Assembly (NCBI RefSeq): GCF_000003815.2
Contig: NC_049995.1
Span: 10,782,976 to 10,846,975, forward strand
DNA from: Branchiostoma floridae
Lineage: Eukaryota > Chordata > Leptocardii > Amphioxiformes > Branchiostomatidae
Direction of reading: 5' to 3'
DNA: 64,000 bases
How positions within the stretch are numbered: position 1 is the first letter of the stretch; the number at the start of each line of letters is the position of its first letter. Positions 48,001-57,700 of this stretch are shown here, one piece after another. The notes under the pieces were generated by a model. The model had not been told where the DNA came from and made no database searches. It saw only the letters and a program-made list of their open reading frames with translations. A program made the translations under genes and the position numbers.

Positions 48001-50923
48001 AGCGTGGAGGGTGTAAATCGACCCTTACTTGAAGAACTCCAGTCTCTGTCCCTGCTGGTTGAGTTCCCAGACTCGCGCCAGTCCTCCCACATCCATGGTC
48101 CCCTGGATAATGACGGCGAGAAACCCCGCCACCATCACTACCACCTGGAACGTGTCGGTCCACATCACAGCCTTCATACCGCCCTGGAAAGGAGAAATCA
48201 AGAAATTGAAGATCTTATATCTACGTGAACTATTCTTAGTTTTGATCCATTTTCTTTTTTTATTCATTAGTGGGCATTTCTTGCTGATCTTGTATAATAC
48301 ATTTCCCACTTCCTCTTAAGACTAATAAGGCAATAAACTTATGCAGAAGTAGCCTGGGTACCATCCGGAAAGTACCTTGCTCCGGCGTTAATTATACACT
48401 ATATACAGTCGCTTCTGCTCTGACATTGAGCAAATGAGCGAACTACCACCCGGATTGAACCCAGGCTAATGCAGAAGTTGAAGACAGGAAATGAGATAAC
48501 ACATATTCTGGGATCTTTCTGGAACCTTTGACCTAACTTCCTGTCAGTCTTACCGACATAAGTAGCATATGTAAAAAAAAACAGCTACTCTACTCTATTC
48601 AAGTAGCCACGTAGATGCCCTGTTGAGTAGTCGTATATATGTCTTTGTTCTGTCGAAGTCTGCTTGAAAATTCAGACCGGAGCAAAAATCTCATGACGAC
48701 ATACGACGAAAATGACGTTTGCACAACTCACAAGTGTTGTGTAAAAGGTGCAGACCACGCCCACAGCCACCACCGCGCCCCACAGCGTCAAGCCAGTTAC
48801 TACAATTTTAAAACAGAAACAACACATTCATAATAAACTGATACAACCTATATTTCTCCCACTTCATAGTATTACGTAATTTGAAGTAAAACAAACAAAC
48901 TCTGTTCCCAATGTCAAAGTAATGAGTTTATTATACAAACCTTTGATTGTAAAATATATCATACTGTTCCTATGTAATTATACCTTTCACCTCACAATGA
49001 AGCGACGGAAAGTCAAATGAACTTAGTAGAATATAACGTTAATTCATGTTTTCAATTTTATGTCTGCACAAGTTCAAAAGCATATCTTTAAACACCAAGT
49101 AGTTGCTATCTTTCGTTCTTGTACACTCACCTGCATTAAGAGCCAGAGAAGGCACATACAGTACAAGTCCCATGTACAGGAGCTGGGGTAGGAAAGAAAA
49201 ATGCTGAATCAGACTTGTTCAACCACTTTTAAATTGTTTCACTTTAATTAAAATTGAAAATGAGAACTATGAACTGAGACGAGTCTTGATATGGAAATGA
49301 AAACTCACCATATTGGCCATGAAGAGGACCGTGCAGACCAAACGTACAATTTTGGAGAATCGTATCTCCAGATACTGTAAAACGAAGAAAAACGTGTATT
49401 ATGTATTAAAGTAATTTATTTCTAGTTTCTATAAACATATAGCATGTCTACATCATTGACTGTCGCCACAATAGGGATGGAAGGGGGAACTACATGATAT
49501 GATGGCTTTGAGGTACTAGTCGTGCTATCAGCACTTTTGAAACTCCACTGGTGACACTTTGACACAAAGATCTTCATTTTTGGCGACGCCACAGGGGCAA
49601 GCCTTATAGTAGGGCCCGATTTGAACATTATAAGGAATGTACCCTTGGCAAGAATTTTACAAATACATTCCATATGGGATTCTTTTCCTCTACCTTATAG
49701 CTCATAAGAAATTCGCTATTTCAGGTATGGTAATATATATTAGACACAAACGATCGCCATTTTTGGCGACGCCACAGGGGTGAGCCGTCTTTATAGTAGG
49801 GCCTGGTTTGGTTTGAACGTTATATTTATAATAAGGAATGCACCCATGGCAAGAATTTTACACAATACATTCTCCGTGGAATTCATTATCTCTGCCTTAT
49901 AACGAATAAGAACTTCGCTACTTCGGGTATGGGAATATATATTCTACAATCTTGGTCAATTTTCACATACATATGGTTGAACGAACCTCATATGTGCTGG
50001 TGAGTCCCAGCCTGTAGAAGGTCGGGATGAAGAGCCTCGCCACCAGCAGTATGGTGATGGTGTAGGCGACCACGTAATTCCAGAACATGGTGCCGTTAGA
50101 GTAGATCTCCGCGGGGGTTCCCAACACGGTGATGGCAGAGATGAAGGAAGCCAGCAGAGACATGGCCACTGGTACTACTGACATGGACTTAAAGGTACAC
50201 TATGTAAGATCGTGGCCACCGGTACTACAGACATGGACTTAAAGGTAGACTATGTAAGATTATGGCCACCGGTACTACTAACATGGACTTAAAGGTACAT
50301 TATGTAAGAATATGGTTCCCGGTACTACTGACATGGACTTAAAGGTACACTATGTAAGAATATGGTTCCCGGTACTACTGACATGGACTTAAAGGTACAC
50401 TATGTAAGATTACGGTTTTTCATAAATAACCAATAACAACTATCTGCCCACTTTTTCATACTGGCTCTGCTCCCTTCTTTACAATTAGCATTTCAACCTA
50501 TGAAAGCCTCAGACACTTAATGGTTCTACTCTATGGGAGAGTGGCTGGTCAAATCCGTCAAATATTTGCATTTTCATGTTTTTATTTGTCCATCTCTACG
50601 TTCTGAGGGAGGTTGACGGGGCAATCAAATCGGTCTTTTGGAACCAATTTTCATTGCCAGGTGAAACTGCAATGGGAAAGATGCGGCCACATACGTGACT
50701 AAGCCTCTACCCCCCCCCCCCATCACGACTGAAATGACGTCATATAAATCAACTTCCTGTAACATTTTCCTACCTTGTCAGCCATGAGGAATTCCTTCTG
50801 CGTGCGCTGCCGTCCCCCCGTGCATGCGTAGTACAGTCCAATACTAGCCGACACACACAGCATGACTCCGAACACGACATAGTCCCACACACCGAAGTAG
50901 CGAGTCTCCAGATCGTTGTCCAT
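42347..50923 (-). CDS. SLC5A8-like: Sodium-coupled solute transporter, SLC5A8/SLC5A12/SLC5A6-like, 14 exons
   Basis: Fourteen exons on the minus strand join with matching phases into one ~632-residue frame, close to vertebrate SLC5A8 (about 610). Coordinates: 50774-50923, 49987-50187, 49309-49374, 49131-49182, 48732-48799, 48029-48183, 47224-47364, 46815-46944, 46089-46290, 45078-45232, 44169-44374, 43495-43595, 42974-43095, 42347-42496. Family features run in the expected order: an N-terminus with VWDYVVFG, a first core helix with [16 protein letters not shown], the [13 protein letters not shown] loop, the [13 protein letters not shown] segment, the [15 protein letters not shown] helix with the Na2-site-type Ser/Thr cluster, and SIFGMVGG followed by FTLGMFFP. 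The family is a plasma-membrane symporter using the Na+ gradient to import short monocarboxylates (SLC5A8/12) or biotin and pantothenate (SLC5A6). I cannot decide the substrate from sequence. The start is the Met at 50923, which opens the family-like N-terminus. The protein ends Thr-Phe-Leu, a class I PDZ ligand. Confidence 0.9.
42974..43095 (-). CDS. SLC5A-like exon 13 (cytoplasmic tail)
   Basis: Completes a Gly codon and reads [20 protein letters not shown] then [21 protein letters not shown] donor AAA|GTAGGT at 42972-42973 ends it in phase 0. Without splicing, translation adds only four codons (VGLQ) before TAA at 42959-42961, so an intron-retained form would give a shorter tail. Confidence 0.75.
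43495..43595 (-). CDS. SLC5A-like exon 12 (last membrane segment)
   Basis: After TTTGCAG it completes a Tyr codon, then [20 protein letters not shown] and [14 protein letters not shown], ending in phase 1 at ACAG|GTGATG. The ELSY then G(L)LVSLVTG pattern is the family's final helix. Confidence 0.85.
44169..44374 (-). CDS. SLC5A-like exon 11
   Basis: Starts [20 protein letters not shown] after ACACAG. It includes an extracellular loop with two sequons (NVT, NFT) and ends in phase 2 at GGCTA|GTGAG. Reading through the donor meets an in-frame TAG at once, so splicing is required to continue. Confidence 0.85.
44434..44662. mobile_element. TTAA-type MITE copy in SLC5A-like intron 10
   Basis: Left end AAAGGTGGTGTCTCGCTGCA and the same core as the other family copies; the right end is shortened, stopping at GCACTGGTGCCTTTAA. 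It sits 60 bases upstream (minus sense) of exon 11. Confidence 0.75.
44955..45030. repeat. GA microsatellite in SLC5A-like intron 10
   Basis: Runs of GA/GAGA with a few interruptions. The longest pure stretch lies around 44996-45026. Confidence 0.9.
45078..45232 (-). CDS. SLC5A-like exon 10
   Basis: Fifty-one codons after a split Ala codon: [18 protein letters not shown], then [20 protein letters not shown] and [13 protein letters not shown], phase 0 at TGG|GTACG. It carries the glycine-rich family signature. Acceptor is TTTCAG at 45233-45234. Confidence 0.9.
45308..45452. mobile_element. ~145-bp inverted-repeat element in SLC5A-like intron 9
   Basis: CTTACTTTGCTTACGTTTTA at the left faces CTAAACGTAAGCAAAGTGAG at the right, giving ~30-base inverted ends. 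Class not identified. Confidence 0.65.
46089..46290 (-). CDS. SLC5A-like exon 9 (Na+-site helix)
   Basis: Starts [20 protein letters not shown] and includes [20 protein letters not shown] then EDFVKP, ending in phase 1 at G|GTAAGT. The STMSSG cluster corresponds to the conserved Ser/Thr residues of the Na2 site in sodium/solute symporters (family knowledge). Confidence 0.92.
46815..46944 (-). CDS. SLC5A-like exon 8
   Basis: Reads [20 protein letters not shown] then [23 protein letters not shown], ending in phase 0 at CAG|GTAAAG. It is the family helix plus the Y...CDP(K)..G.I...DQ extracellular loop. Confidence 0.9.
47224..47364 (-). CDS. SLC5A-like exon 7
   Basis: Begins by completing an Asn codon, then [20 protein letters not shown] and [18 protein letters not shown]. 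It ends in phase 2 at AT|GTGAGT. The [10 protein letters not shown] segment is diagnostic for the group. Confidence 0.9.
48029..48183 (-). CDS. SLC5A-like exon 6
   Basis: Opens [20 protein letters not shown] after TTCCAG and ends in phase 2 at AA|GTAAGG. GGMKAV.WTD.FQ is one of the strongest signatures of the SLC5A6/8/12 group. The tail ([13 protein letters not shown]) is the extracellular loop. Confidence 0.9.
48351..48468. mobile_element. 118-bp MITE with 9-bp target duplication, SLC5A-like intron 5
   Basis: Inverted ends TAGCCTGGGT / ACCCAGGCTA are flanked by identical 9-base direct repeats ATGCAGAAG (48342-48350 and 48469-48477). No coding capacity; a non-autonomous DNA transposon. Confidence 0.8.
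48732..48799 (-). CDS. SLC5A-like exon 5
   Basis: Completes the split Val codon, then reads [20 protein letters not shown] (plus TL) to ACTT|GTGAG, phase 0. The family helix leading into the GG(M/I)KAV loop is recognisable. Confidence 0.85.
49131..49182 (-). CDS. SLC5A-like exon 4
   Basis: Fifty-two nucleotides encoding [17 protein letters not shown], between CCCCAG and GCAG|GTGAGT. It ends in phase 1. It matches the family helix that precedes the VTG turn. Confidence 0.85.
49309..49374 (-). CDS. SLC5A-like exon 3
   Basis: Twenty-two codons, [22 protein letters not shown], between TTACAG and ATG|GTGAG, phase 0 at both ends. YLE.RF..IVR is the family loop joining the second pair of helices. 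Confidence 0.85.
49548..49945. repeat. Tandem duplication, ~190-bp unit, in SLC5A-like intron 2
   Basis: TTTTTGGCGACGCCACAGGG occurs near 49577 and 49760. The following blocks (TATAGTAGGGCC, AAGAATTTTACA, ATACATTC) recur in the same order, so the unit was duplicated head to tail. Confidence 0.8.
49987..50187 (-). CDS. SLC5A-like exon 2
   Basis: Sixty-seven codons beginning [18 protein letters not shown] and ending TSTYE at GAG|GTTCG. It encodes the first core helix, where family members place substrate and Na+ contacts ([16 protein letters not shown]), plus the next helix. There is an NGT sequon. The acceptor is TTTAAG|TCC at 50188-50189. The acceptor and first codons are repeated four more times upstream (50161-50410). 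Confidence 0.9.
50161..50410. repeat. Five-copy 50-bp tandem repeat containing the exon 2 splice acceptor
   Basis: Five units with an exact 50-base period (GGTACTAC at 50171, 50221, 50271, 50321, 50371). The unit nearest the exon overlaps its 5' end. Each unit carries on the minus strand the same CTTTAAG acceptor and the first codons after it. Confidence 0.95.
50774..50923 (-). CDS. SLC5A-like exon 1 (start codon)
   Basis: Fifty codons starting [19 protein letters not shown], ending ...FLMADK at an AAG|GTAGG donor in phase 0. It holds the extracellular N-terminus and first helix ([19 protein letters not shown]). The start was chosen because the family begins its conserved stretch about ten residues after the initiator Met, as here. 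Confidence 0.88.
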
Positions 50924-50980
50924 GGTGATCTCAGGAAATCCAGACTAGAACAAATAATGTCTGAGTTAAGTCTACTGTAG

Positions 50981-51186
50981 TCTCCATTGCAGGCTCTCTG
51001 GGCCTTTCTTCTTTTATTTTCTTTTGCTCACTTTACACTCTTGCTGGCCATTTCTTTTTGTACTGGGTCGTTTGTGCCGTCTTTGGGTCGGCGACACAAA
51101 TGGCCCAGTACAGAAAGAAATGGCCAGCAAGAGTATGAGCCAAAAGAAGACGACAAAGGGTCCAAAGAGCCTGCTATGGAGGCTAA
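50981..51186. repeat. Near-perfect ~200-bp palindrome (foldback) upstream of the SLC5A-like start
   Basis: Arms of about 95 bases (50981-51078 and 51088-51186) are reverse complements with few mismatches and a ~10-base centre; for example ACTCTTGCTGGCCATTTCTT faces AAGAAATGGCCAGCAAGAGT. It lies about 60 bases 5' of the initiator codon, in the promoter or 5' UTR. It may be a foldback transposon or a recent inverted duplication. Confidence 0.9.
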
Positions 51187-53514
51187 ATCTAATGCCTCAC
51201 TCACACAGTAGGAAAATCGAGTCTGTGAGCTCTAAATCACATTTTCGGCAGCAATACGCCCAGTGTTCTGTCGATCATCGTGCGATTTTTGAGATCGGCC
51301 GATGTTCGCAGATTCCCGTTCAACCGGATGGGGTACATTTTAAGCTGCCCTTTGGCCATTTTTTCAGTATACTTAGTTGACTTTTTGTCGATCAACAAAT
51401 ACGTCAGAAGTCAAGGTGTGACAGGGGCAGTTTGATGACATTTGAAATAGACTTAAATGATAGAAATGACAATGTCCTATTGATTTAACTAGAAATGTGT
51501 TCACAGTATCACTACTTTCATAATGAAGTGGTAACTACAAGTTTTGTCCAAGGGATTGCAAAAGATCAGGATAGTGTTTGCTTGACAAACTTTGTAGCAC
51601 GTATTTATCGTAGATATCGAGCATACTCACAGTGTTTCAACGTCTATACTATAAACTGTCAAATCTGTTCTTATCGCTCAAGTATCTACATTCTACCAGC
51701 CTGGCTTGCAAACTATCATTGTTATATACTTAGTATTACATAATATTAAGTCCAGATCCAGGTAAAAAGAACAGGTAAACGTTTACAAAAGATGAATGTC
51801 TATTAGATATATCAATGTATGACCCGAGGTCCTAAACCTAGCTCGTTATGATTTAACTACGGTACAAACACATTTTGAAGCCAAGTTGTGTAGCATGGAA
51901 ACACTGTGCCAGCATTTGGATGACATATAGGTTAACGGTTCCAAAAAGCTAGGAGCTTACCTGTAGGCTTGAACAGAAAGATCAGCCAGACTCCGGCCCT
52001 CAAGCCTACCTTCACCCTACAACCGGTATTTGTGTGTCACTGTGAACTTTCCAAGGGTCACAGTGTTTGGTAAGTTCTGATAGGGTAAATGACTTTGCAT
52101 AAGGTTAATCATTAAAATTTGTGATGAGGTTCTTTTCACTTGTCACCCGCAGTTTGAGAGCAAAATCAACATGACTTGTACATAAAGGAGGGTATTGTCA
52201 CACAGTGACATAAGACGGTTTGGTGATCTAGTGACAAAAGAAAGAATTAGGTGCTGACAATTCATTTGAGTAACTTCATGGCCTACACTGTAGGCTCAAA
52301 TTAAGTGACAGCTGAGTCATTGGTGACTTTCCATTTTTACAACAATACGATTTTTTGACTGGCCTTGATGACTGGATTAATGGCCCCAGCCGCCTTCCTG
52401 TCTTAATAATATACTGCTGTTGACATTTTGTACCTGATTTGTGGAAACCTCGCAATGGTTACAAAACCAAATATAGTAATTGGCCTTGTTCGTTCAGATC
52501 TGTACATGTAATCCGCATACCATGAAGATCTCTGCTTAATCAGTATCTGTACCCTGGGGACCAGCCAGAATCGGGCAGCTAGGACAGTTTATTCGGTGGC
52601 CCAAGACAGTCAGGCCCGCCGATCTCCTATTAGCGCTCCGGGGAGTTTTCCAAGGGTATAACTGTTACATAAGCTATACAATGTCATAAACAAAACGTGC
52701 TGCACGAAAATACATTCTCTTCTATTCTTATTGAGACCAACCCAAATTACTTCCATAACGCTAAGTCAAGAAGAGACTGAATCCAGTTATAGGTTAGAAT
52801 CCTAGAGTTTCATCATTTTATATGTGGTATTTCATTACTGATAGCTCACATGACATCCTATAGTAAGTCACATAATTTGTCACAAAATCTTCATTATGAC
52901 CTTCCTTTCTTTAATATGTCATCACACTCACTATCATGGTTATATTATTTAACAAATTTAATAAGCATGTATTTCTCTTTCAGATACTTTATGATTGACT
53001 CATACATTCCAGTTACATCATGCAAAATGCAGAAACGTAAAAATAACTGAGATACTTGGCCCTCTGTTGAGTGTGTACTCTAGTCTAAAGTATGCTGAAT
53101 TGCACTGAATATGAGTGACAATTATTCTTAAAACATTAGGATTGAGTGTTTCATTGACTAGCATCACAATCTTCATACCATGTAAAGAGAATACAACCTA
53201 GAATTTCGATCAATTGATAATCCACTATGAACTTTGCTGAATCCTTAGTACCCAAGTGCAAAATTTAATTACAATATACCACAGAATATGTGAAAATGTT
53301 GTATAAAAAGTGATGACATCATCTTACTACTTACCAAACACAAATTGTGATGATAAGCAAAACCAGCAATGTCCAAACTAGATACACTATACTAACAAAG
53401 CAATGGAATGCTAATCATCCTACTGAATGTCAATCCCAGTTATATAAAAGAGCTTGTTGTGAAAACTATCCATTGATACCTACTGCCAATATTACAGAGT
53501 TTTATTTCATATAC
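51187..53514. other. Intergenic stretch upstream of the SLC5A-like gene
   Basis: AT-rich unique-looking sequence with no convincing exon, RNA gene or tandem repeat. Confidence 0.5.
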
Positions 53515-53522
53515 CTCTACCA

Positions 53523-53868
53523 CAGGGCTCTCGCCAGCGTCCGTTTTTCCGTCAATCGACGGAAATTTGCTGCGTGTGCCGGAAAAATTTTAAAACCAAT
53601 CCTTCAACCTTGACGGAGAAAGAAAAATCCTTGGTGGAAGCTACAGGCGGCTTGGGGACGCTGTCCACGACCGTAAAAGTCACACACTGTTTGTTTTGCT
53701 ATTGTTATGATTGTTGATAATGTGTGCCGGTGCACTTTTGCATACGATAATCTCATTAAAAACCCGTTTTTCAATATCTCAGTTCAGTCCCTCTAACTCC
53801 TGGAATAGTGTTTTCGCGACAATGGGAATTGGCTGACGGAAAAAAATCTTGAGCTGGCTAGAGCCCTG
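53523..53868. mobile_element. hAT-type MITE, 346 bp, with 8-bp target duplication
   Basis: Ends CAGGGCTCTCGCCAGC and GCTGGCTAGAGCCCTG are inverted. The element is flanked by identical 8-base repeats CTCTACCA (53515-53522 and 53869-53876). CAGGG termini and 8-bp duplications are hallmarks of the hAT superfamily. No transposase frame. Confidence 0.9.
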
Positions 53869-53876
53869 CTCTACCA

Positions 53877-54426
53877 CCTTAAACTTAAACACCTAGTTAA
53901 TATCTGTAATCAACATAACTAGAAAGGTTAGAAACACAATTCTTATTAATAAGTAATGAACATGTAGCAAAAACTGCAGCAAAAATATGTATATCTGAGA
54001 AGTTTGCTACTTGATCAACAGTCAATTTTCTGTAAATTACATCAACTAATTGGCCTGATAAGATAGTATGTACATTGTACAAGGTAGTAGTTTTTAAGAT
54101 CATACAACAACTTTGTCTAAAAAATGACCATGTACTACAAAGATTATTCGGTTCTCATTAGTTCTGTCTGTCTCAAGCAATAAAGTTTACTCTTCGACTT
54201 TGAATTATTAAGCCTTCTAAGTCATCTACACCTTCTTTCCTAGAACTACATCATTATGAACAAGCTTCCACAGAATTGCTTCCCGTGTAGTACAATCTAA
54301 AACTTTTCAAGACAAGAATAAGCAAATATCTTTCTTCAGAATCCAGTACTGTAACCCCAAACGCACCTTATGAGCCTTGTTTTGAGTTGAACTTCAAGTA
54401 CTACTAAATTTAAAAAAAAAAAGACT
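53877..54426. other. Sequence 3' of the death-domain gene
   Basis: Presumed 3' UTR or flank. It includes CAATAAAGTTTACTCTTCGA near 54178 on the plus strand, which resembles a LINE tail. Nothing else recognised. Confidence 0.35.
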
Positions 54427-54734
54427 TTAAATCCAGTCCATCAATAGAGGTTGCTCATAGCAAAGGTGGTGGTACTTGTCTGGTCCAATCCCCACCTGGT
54501 GCAGAACTTGACACAGCCTGAATGCTGTAGCTTCATGACCAGACTTCTTTTGCCACTGGAACAGCATGGCGTCAATCTGTTCAAATGTATTACCTGGGTA
54601 TTTCTTTTGCAAGTCTTCCATATCCTGCTTCAAGAAACCCAGTGCTTCTACTACACGGGACGCATAAGGGTCTGACGTCAGGTTCAGGGCAAGCCTTTTC
54701 AACTCAGTCTGTGTTGATAGCCGTGCTGTTGTGT
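54427..54734 (-). CDS. Death-domain exon L (terminal exon)
   Basis: 102 codons plus TAA: TELKRLALNLTSDPYASRVV, EALGFLKQDMEDLQKKYPGN, MLFQWQKKSGHEATAFRLCQ, ending LCYEQPLLMDWI. Acceptor TTACAG. The D.YH.L end parallels the D.Y.F...G end of exons I-K, so this is the last module of the same array. No AATAAA was seen on this strand within about 500 bases downstream. Confidence 0.83.
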
Positions 54735-57700
54735 CTGTAAAACATCAGACAAGTGTAAATAGTGACAAGTGGATGTTGTCAAAGATTTTGTCCATAATTC
54801 GTCAATCATATCTGTGTAACATAGTTGTTGGAGATCAGTGCCTGTACGTATTCTATGACTATGAGATTATAATGTCAATATTTTTGTGTTATAACTTTCA
54901 TGTTAGAACTATACCAGCATAAGTTGAAAACATAGCTGTCACTGGCAGTGGAGGATTGCAAAAATGACAGGTATGCATTGTGGTCACCGTTTAATCTAGT
55001 TAAGAATCAAGGTGGCTAGAATCAACATCGTGGAGGTATGATTTTTTATGGTTCAGTGTTCACTATATTCACTGTATCCTCTTTGTAACTAGTTATTAAT
55101 GTTTTCACAAGTAGGTTATCATATAGGGCAGTCTCTTTTTGCATTAAAGCCATACAATGTACTTTGAATATGGTGTAAAATTGCTGAGCAATAAAGTTCA
55201 TAATATTATTATATCTGATATATTACTATCTATTAGATAGAGTGGCACGCATCTATTAGTAAGAGACTCACCAAAAATGAAGCGATAGTTGTCCACAGTA
55301 ACACCTTCATGGTAAAGACTTTCACACAGTTTGCCAATGGAAGCCTGATTGCCAGACTTGTCGAGCCAAAGTAGTAGCATGGCAGCCTTCTTGGCATGTT
55401 CATCTCGCTTGAACCTGTGGTAACAGGCCTGCACCTCAGCCTTTGTCAGCCCCAGTCGGAGACAAACAGCCTCACAAAGTCGCCTCTCCAGCTTGTTAGC
55501 AAGAGTTCCCAGCTGCCACACACTCACAAGTGATTCTGGTGAAACTAAAGAAAATGGACAGTTTCAGTACATTTTATCCTGAATTATCATATAGCCAGGC
55601 GATGCTGACCAATCAGAAGGACCCAATGTCGTGATGCCTTATGATACCATATACACTTTGGCGTGAGTCATTAACCCTTCTTTTAAGAACCAAAGAATAA
55701 CCTGCCATGGTTGTTACAATGCAACTGAAAGACTGATCACTGACAGGTTAAATGAAACAATACATATTACAAACAGCTCTATAGACAATGGTGACACAAT
55801 ATTTCATGCACCAAGCTGCTTGAATCACTGCATCAAATTTTCCCTAAAGGTTGACTGTCTGTAGGGGCAATGGTTATAATTATGGTTATACATGTAAGCA
55901 TACAAACATGCCTACAGATAGTAAACATTACAGAAATATAGTCCTCTTCATTTTGAAAACCATTAGAACTCACCATGTATGAAGCAGTATTTGTCCACAG
56001 GTACACCCTCCTGATAGAGACCCTCACACAGCTTGTCCAATGTAGCCATCTCACCGGCCTTTTTGTGCCACTTGAGGAGCATGGCAGCCTTCTGGGCTTG
56101 TTCATCTTTTGGGTACATCTTCAGACATGTCTCTGTTTCTTCTTCTGTTACTCCTAGCCTGAGACTCACATCCTTACATGTCTGCTTGCTGAGGTTGTTG
56201 GCAAGCATTTCCAACTGCCACCTACTGGTCACAGGTATGAATGTGTCTGGAAGAATATGCAGAATAACACGACTAATTTTTCTTTGCTTCCTCAATATAT
56301 TATTAACAATGTGCACTTTTGACATCATGATATTATTTTTTAAGTTTTGTGTAATGAATCTAGGGCCTGTTTGACATCATTTAACACTGGCTTGATTATG
56401 GATTCCATTTAAAAAAACAAACAGGTAAGTTACCAAAATTTTTAGCGCACATTTTCAGTCAATCTGTCAATGATGTTTTACAAATTCCCGTGCAGTTATC
56501 CAGCACGTGTGATGATGGGCTGTGCAGTAATGCTATTAGTCACTAAACAATGGAGTGAATAGGAACACTGGCTTGGGATTTGGGATTCCTGCAATTGATC
56601 GAAGTGTGCATTGTGCAATTAACTGGCTTCTAGTGGATCACTCACCCACGAGGAAGTGATACTTGTCCATTGGTACTTTCTGATGATGAAGACTTTCACA
56701 CAAAGCATCCAGTGTGGCCTGGTCCCCTGCCTTTTCCAGCCACTTCAGAAGTATGGCAACCCTCTGGGCATGTTCGTCTAGTCTGTAGCTCTCTCTGCAG
56801 ATTTCCAATTCTTCTCTCATAAGTTCGAGCTGGAGACACACAGACTCACATTCCTCCAAGCTGAGGTTTCCAGCAAGAGTTCCCATTTGATACACACTAG
56901 CAATCTGGGTTGCTGCATTGAAAAGAAAAAGAAACAGACTTGAACCTTTTTCTATACTAATCTGAGTGTGTACTATAAAAAATGAGGTGAGCTCATTCAG
57001 AATCATCTAACTTAAAGATACATGTACAGTACTCTATCCAAATGATAGCAAATTAAAGCAAATTTATTATATAATGATACTACAATCTATCATCTACTCC
57101 ATTCTAAATTATTAAAAGTAACTTAATGGTACTACGCAACTTACTGAATGGAGTGTGCAGATTAAGCATCAGATGCTTGCTTTGAGTTCGGAGAGCTTCA
57201 AACAGATTTTCCATAGTAGCTTCTTCACCAGCTGCGTCCTTCCACATCAAAAGAGCAGCAAATGCCAGACCTGTCGGGCTTGCAGGCTTGGTGTGCATAG
57301 ACTCTTCTACCTCTTTTGTGTTGACACCAAGCTGGATAGCTGTACCTTCCCATTCAGGCCCAAGTCGGTCTGCCACACACAGCAAGTTGTATATGGATGG
57401 GGGCTGCTCTGCAGGGGCTGAATAAATGACAAATTCAGATTAGCTGTTCCAACCACACCTGTAGATATCAGTACTGTACTGTTCAGCATTTGTACTTGTA
57501 ATAATATCTCAACAATTTAGAAGTCCTTGTTGCATTTTGCAAAAGCTTCTGGCAGTGGCATATACATAAAGTTTAAAAGAAAAGAAAAAAATAGCTTCTT
57601 TAATACAAAAAACAATAAGCTTACCTTATTTCAATTGTTCCGAGTACTTCTCTCTTTGACTAATAATGCTAACTACGTAACATGTAACATAATTATGTAT

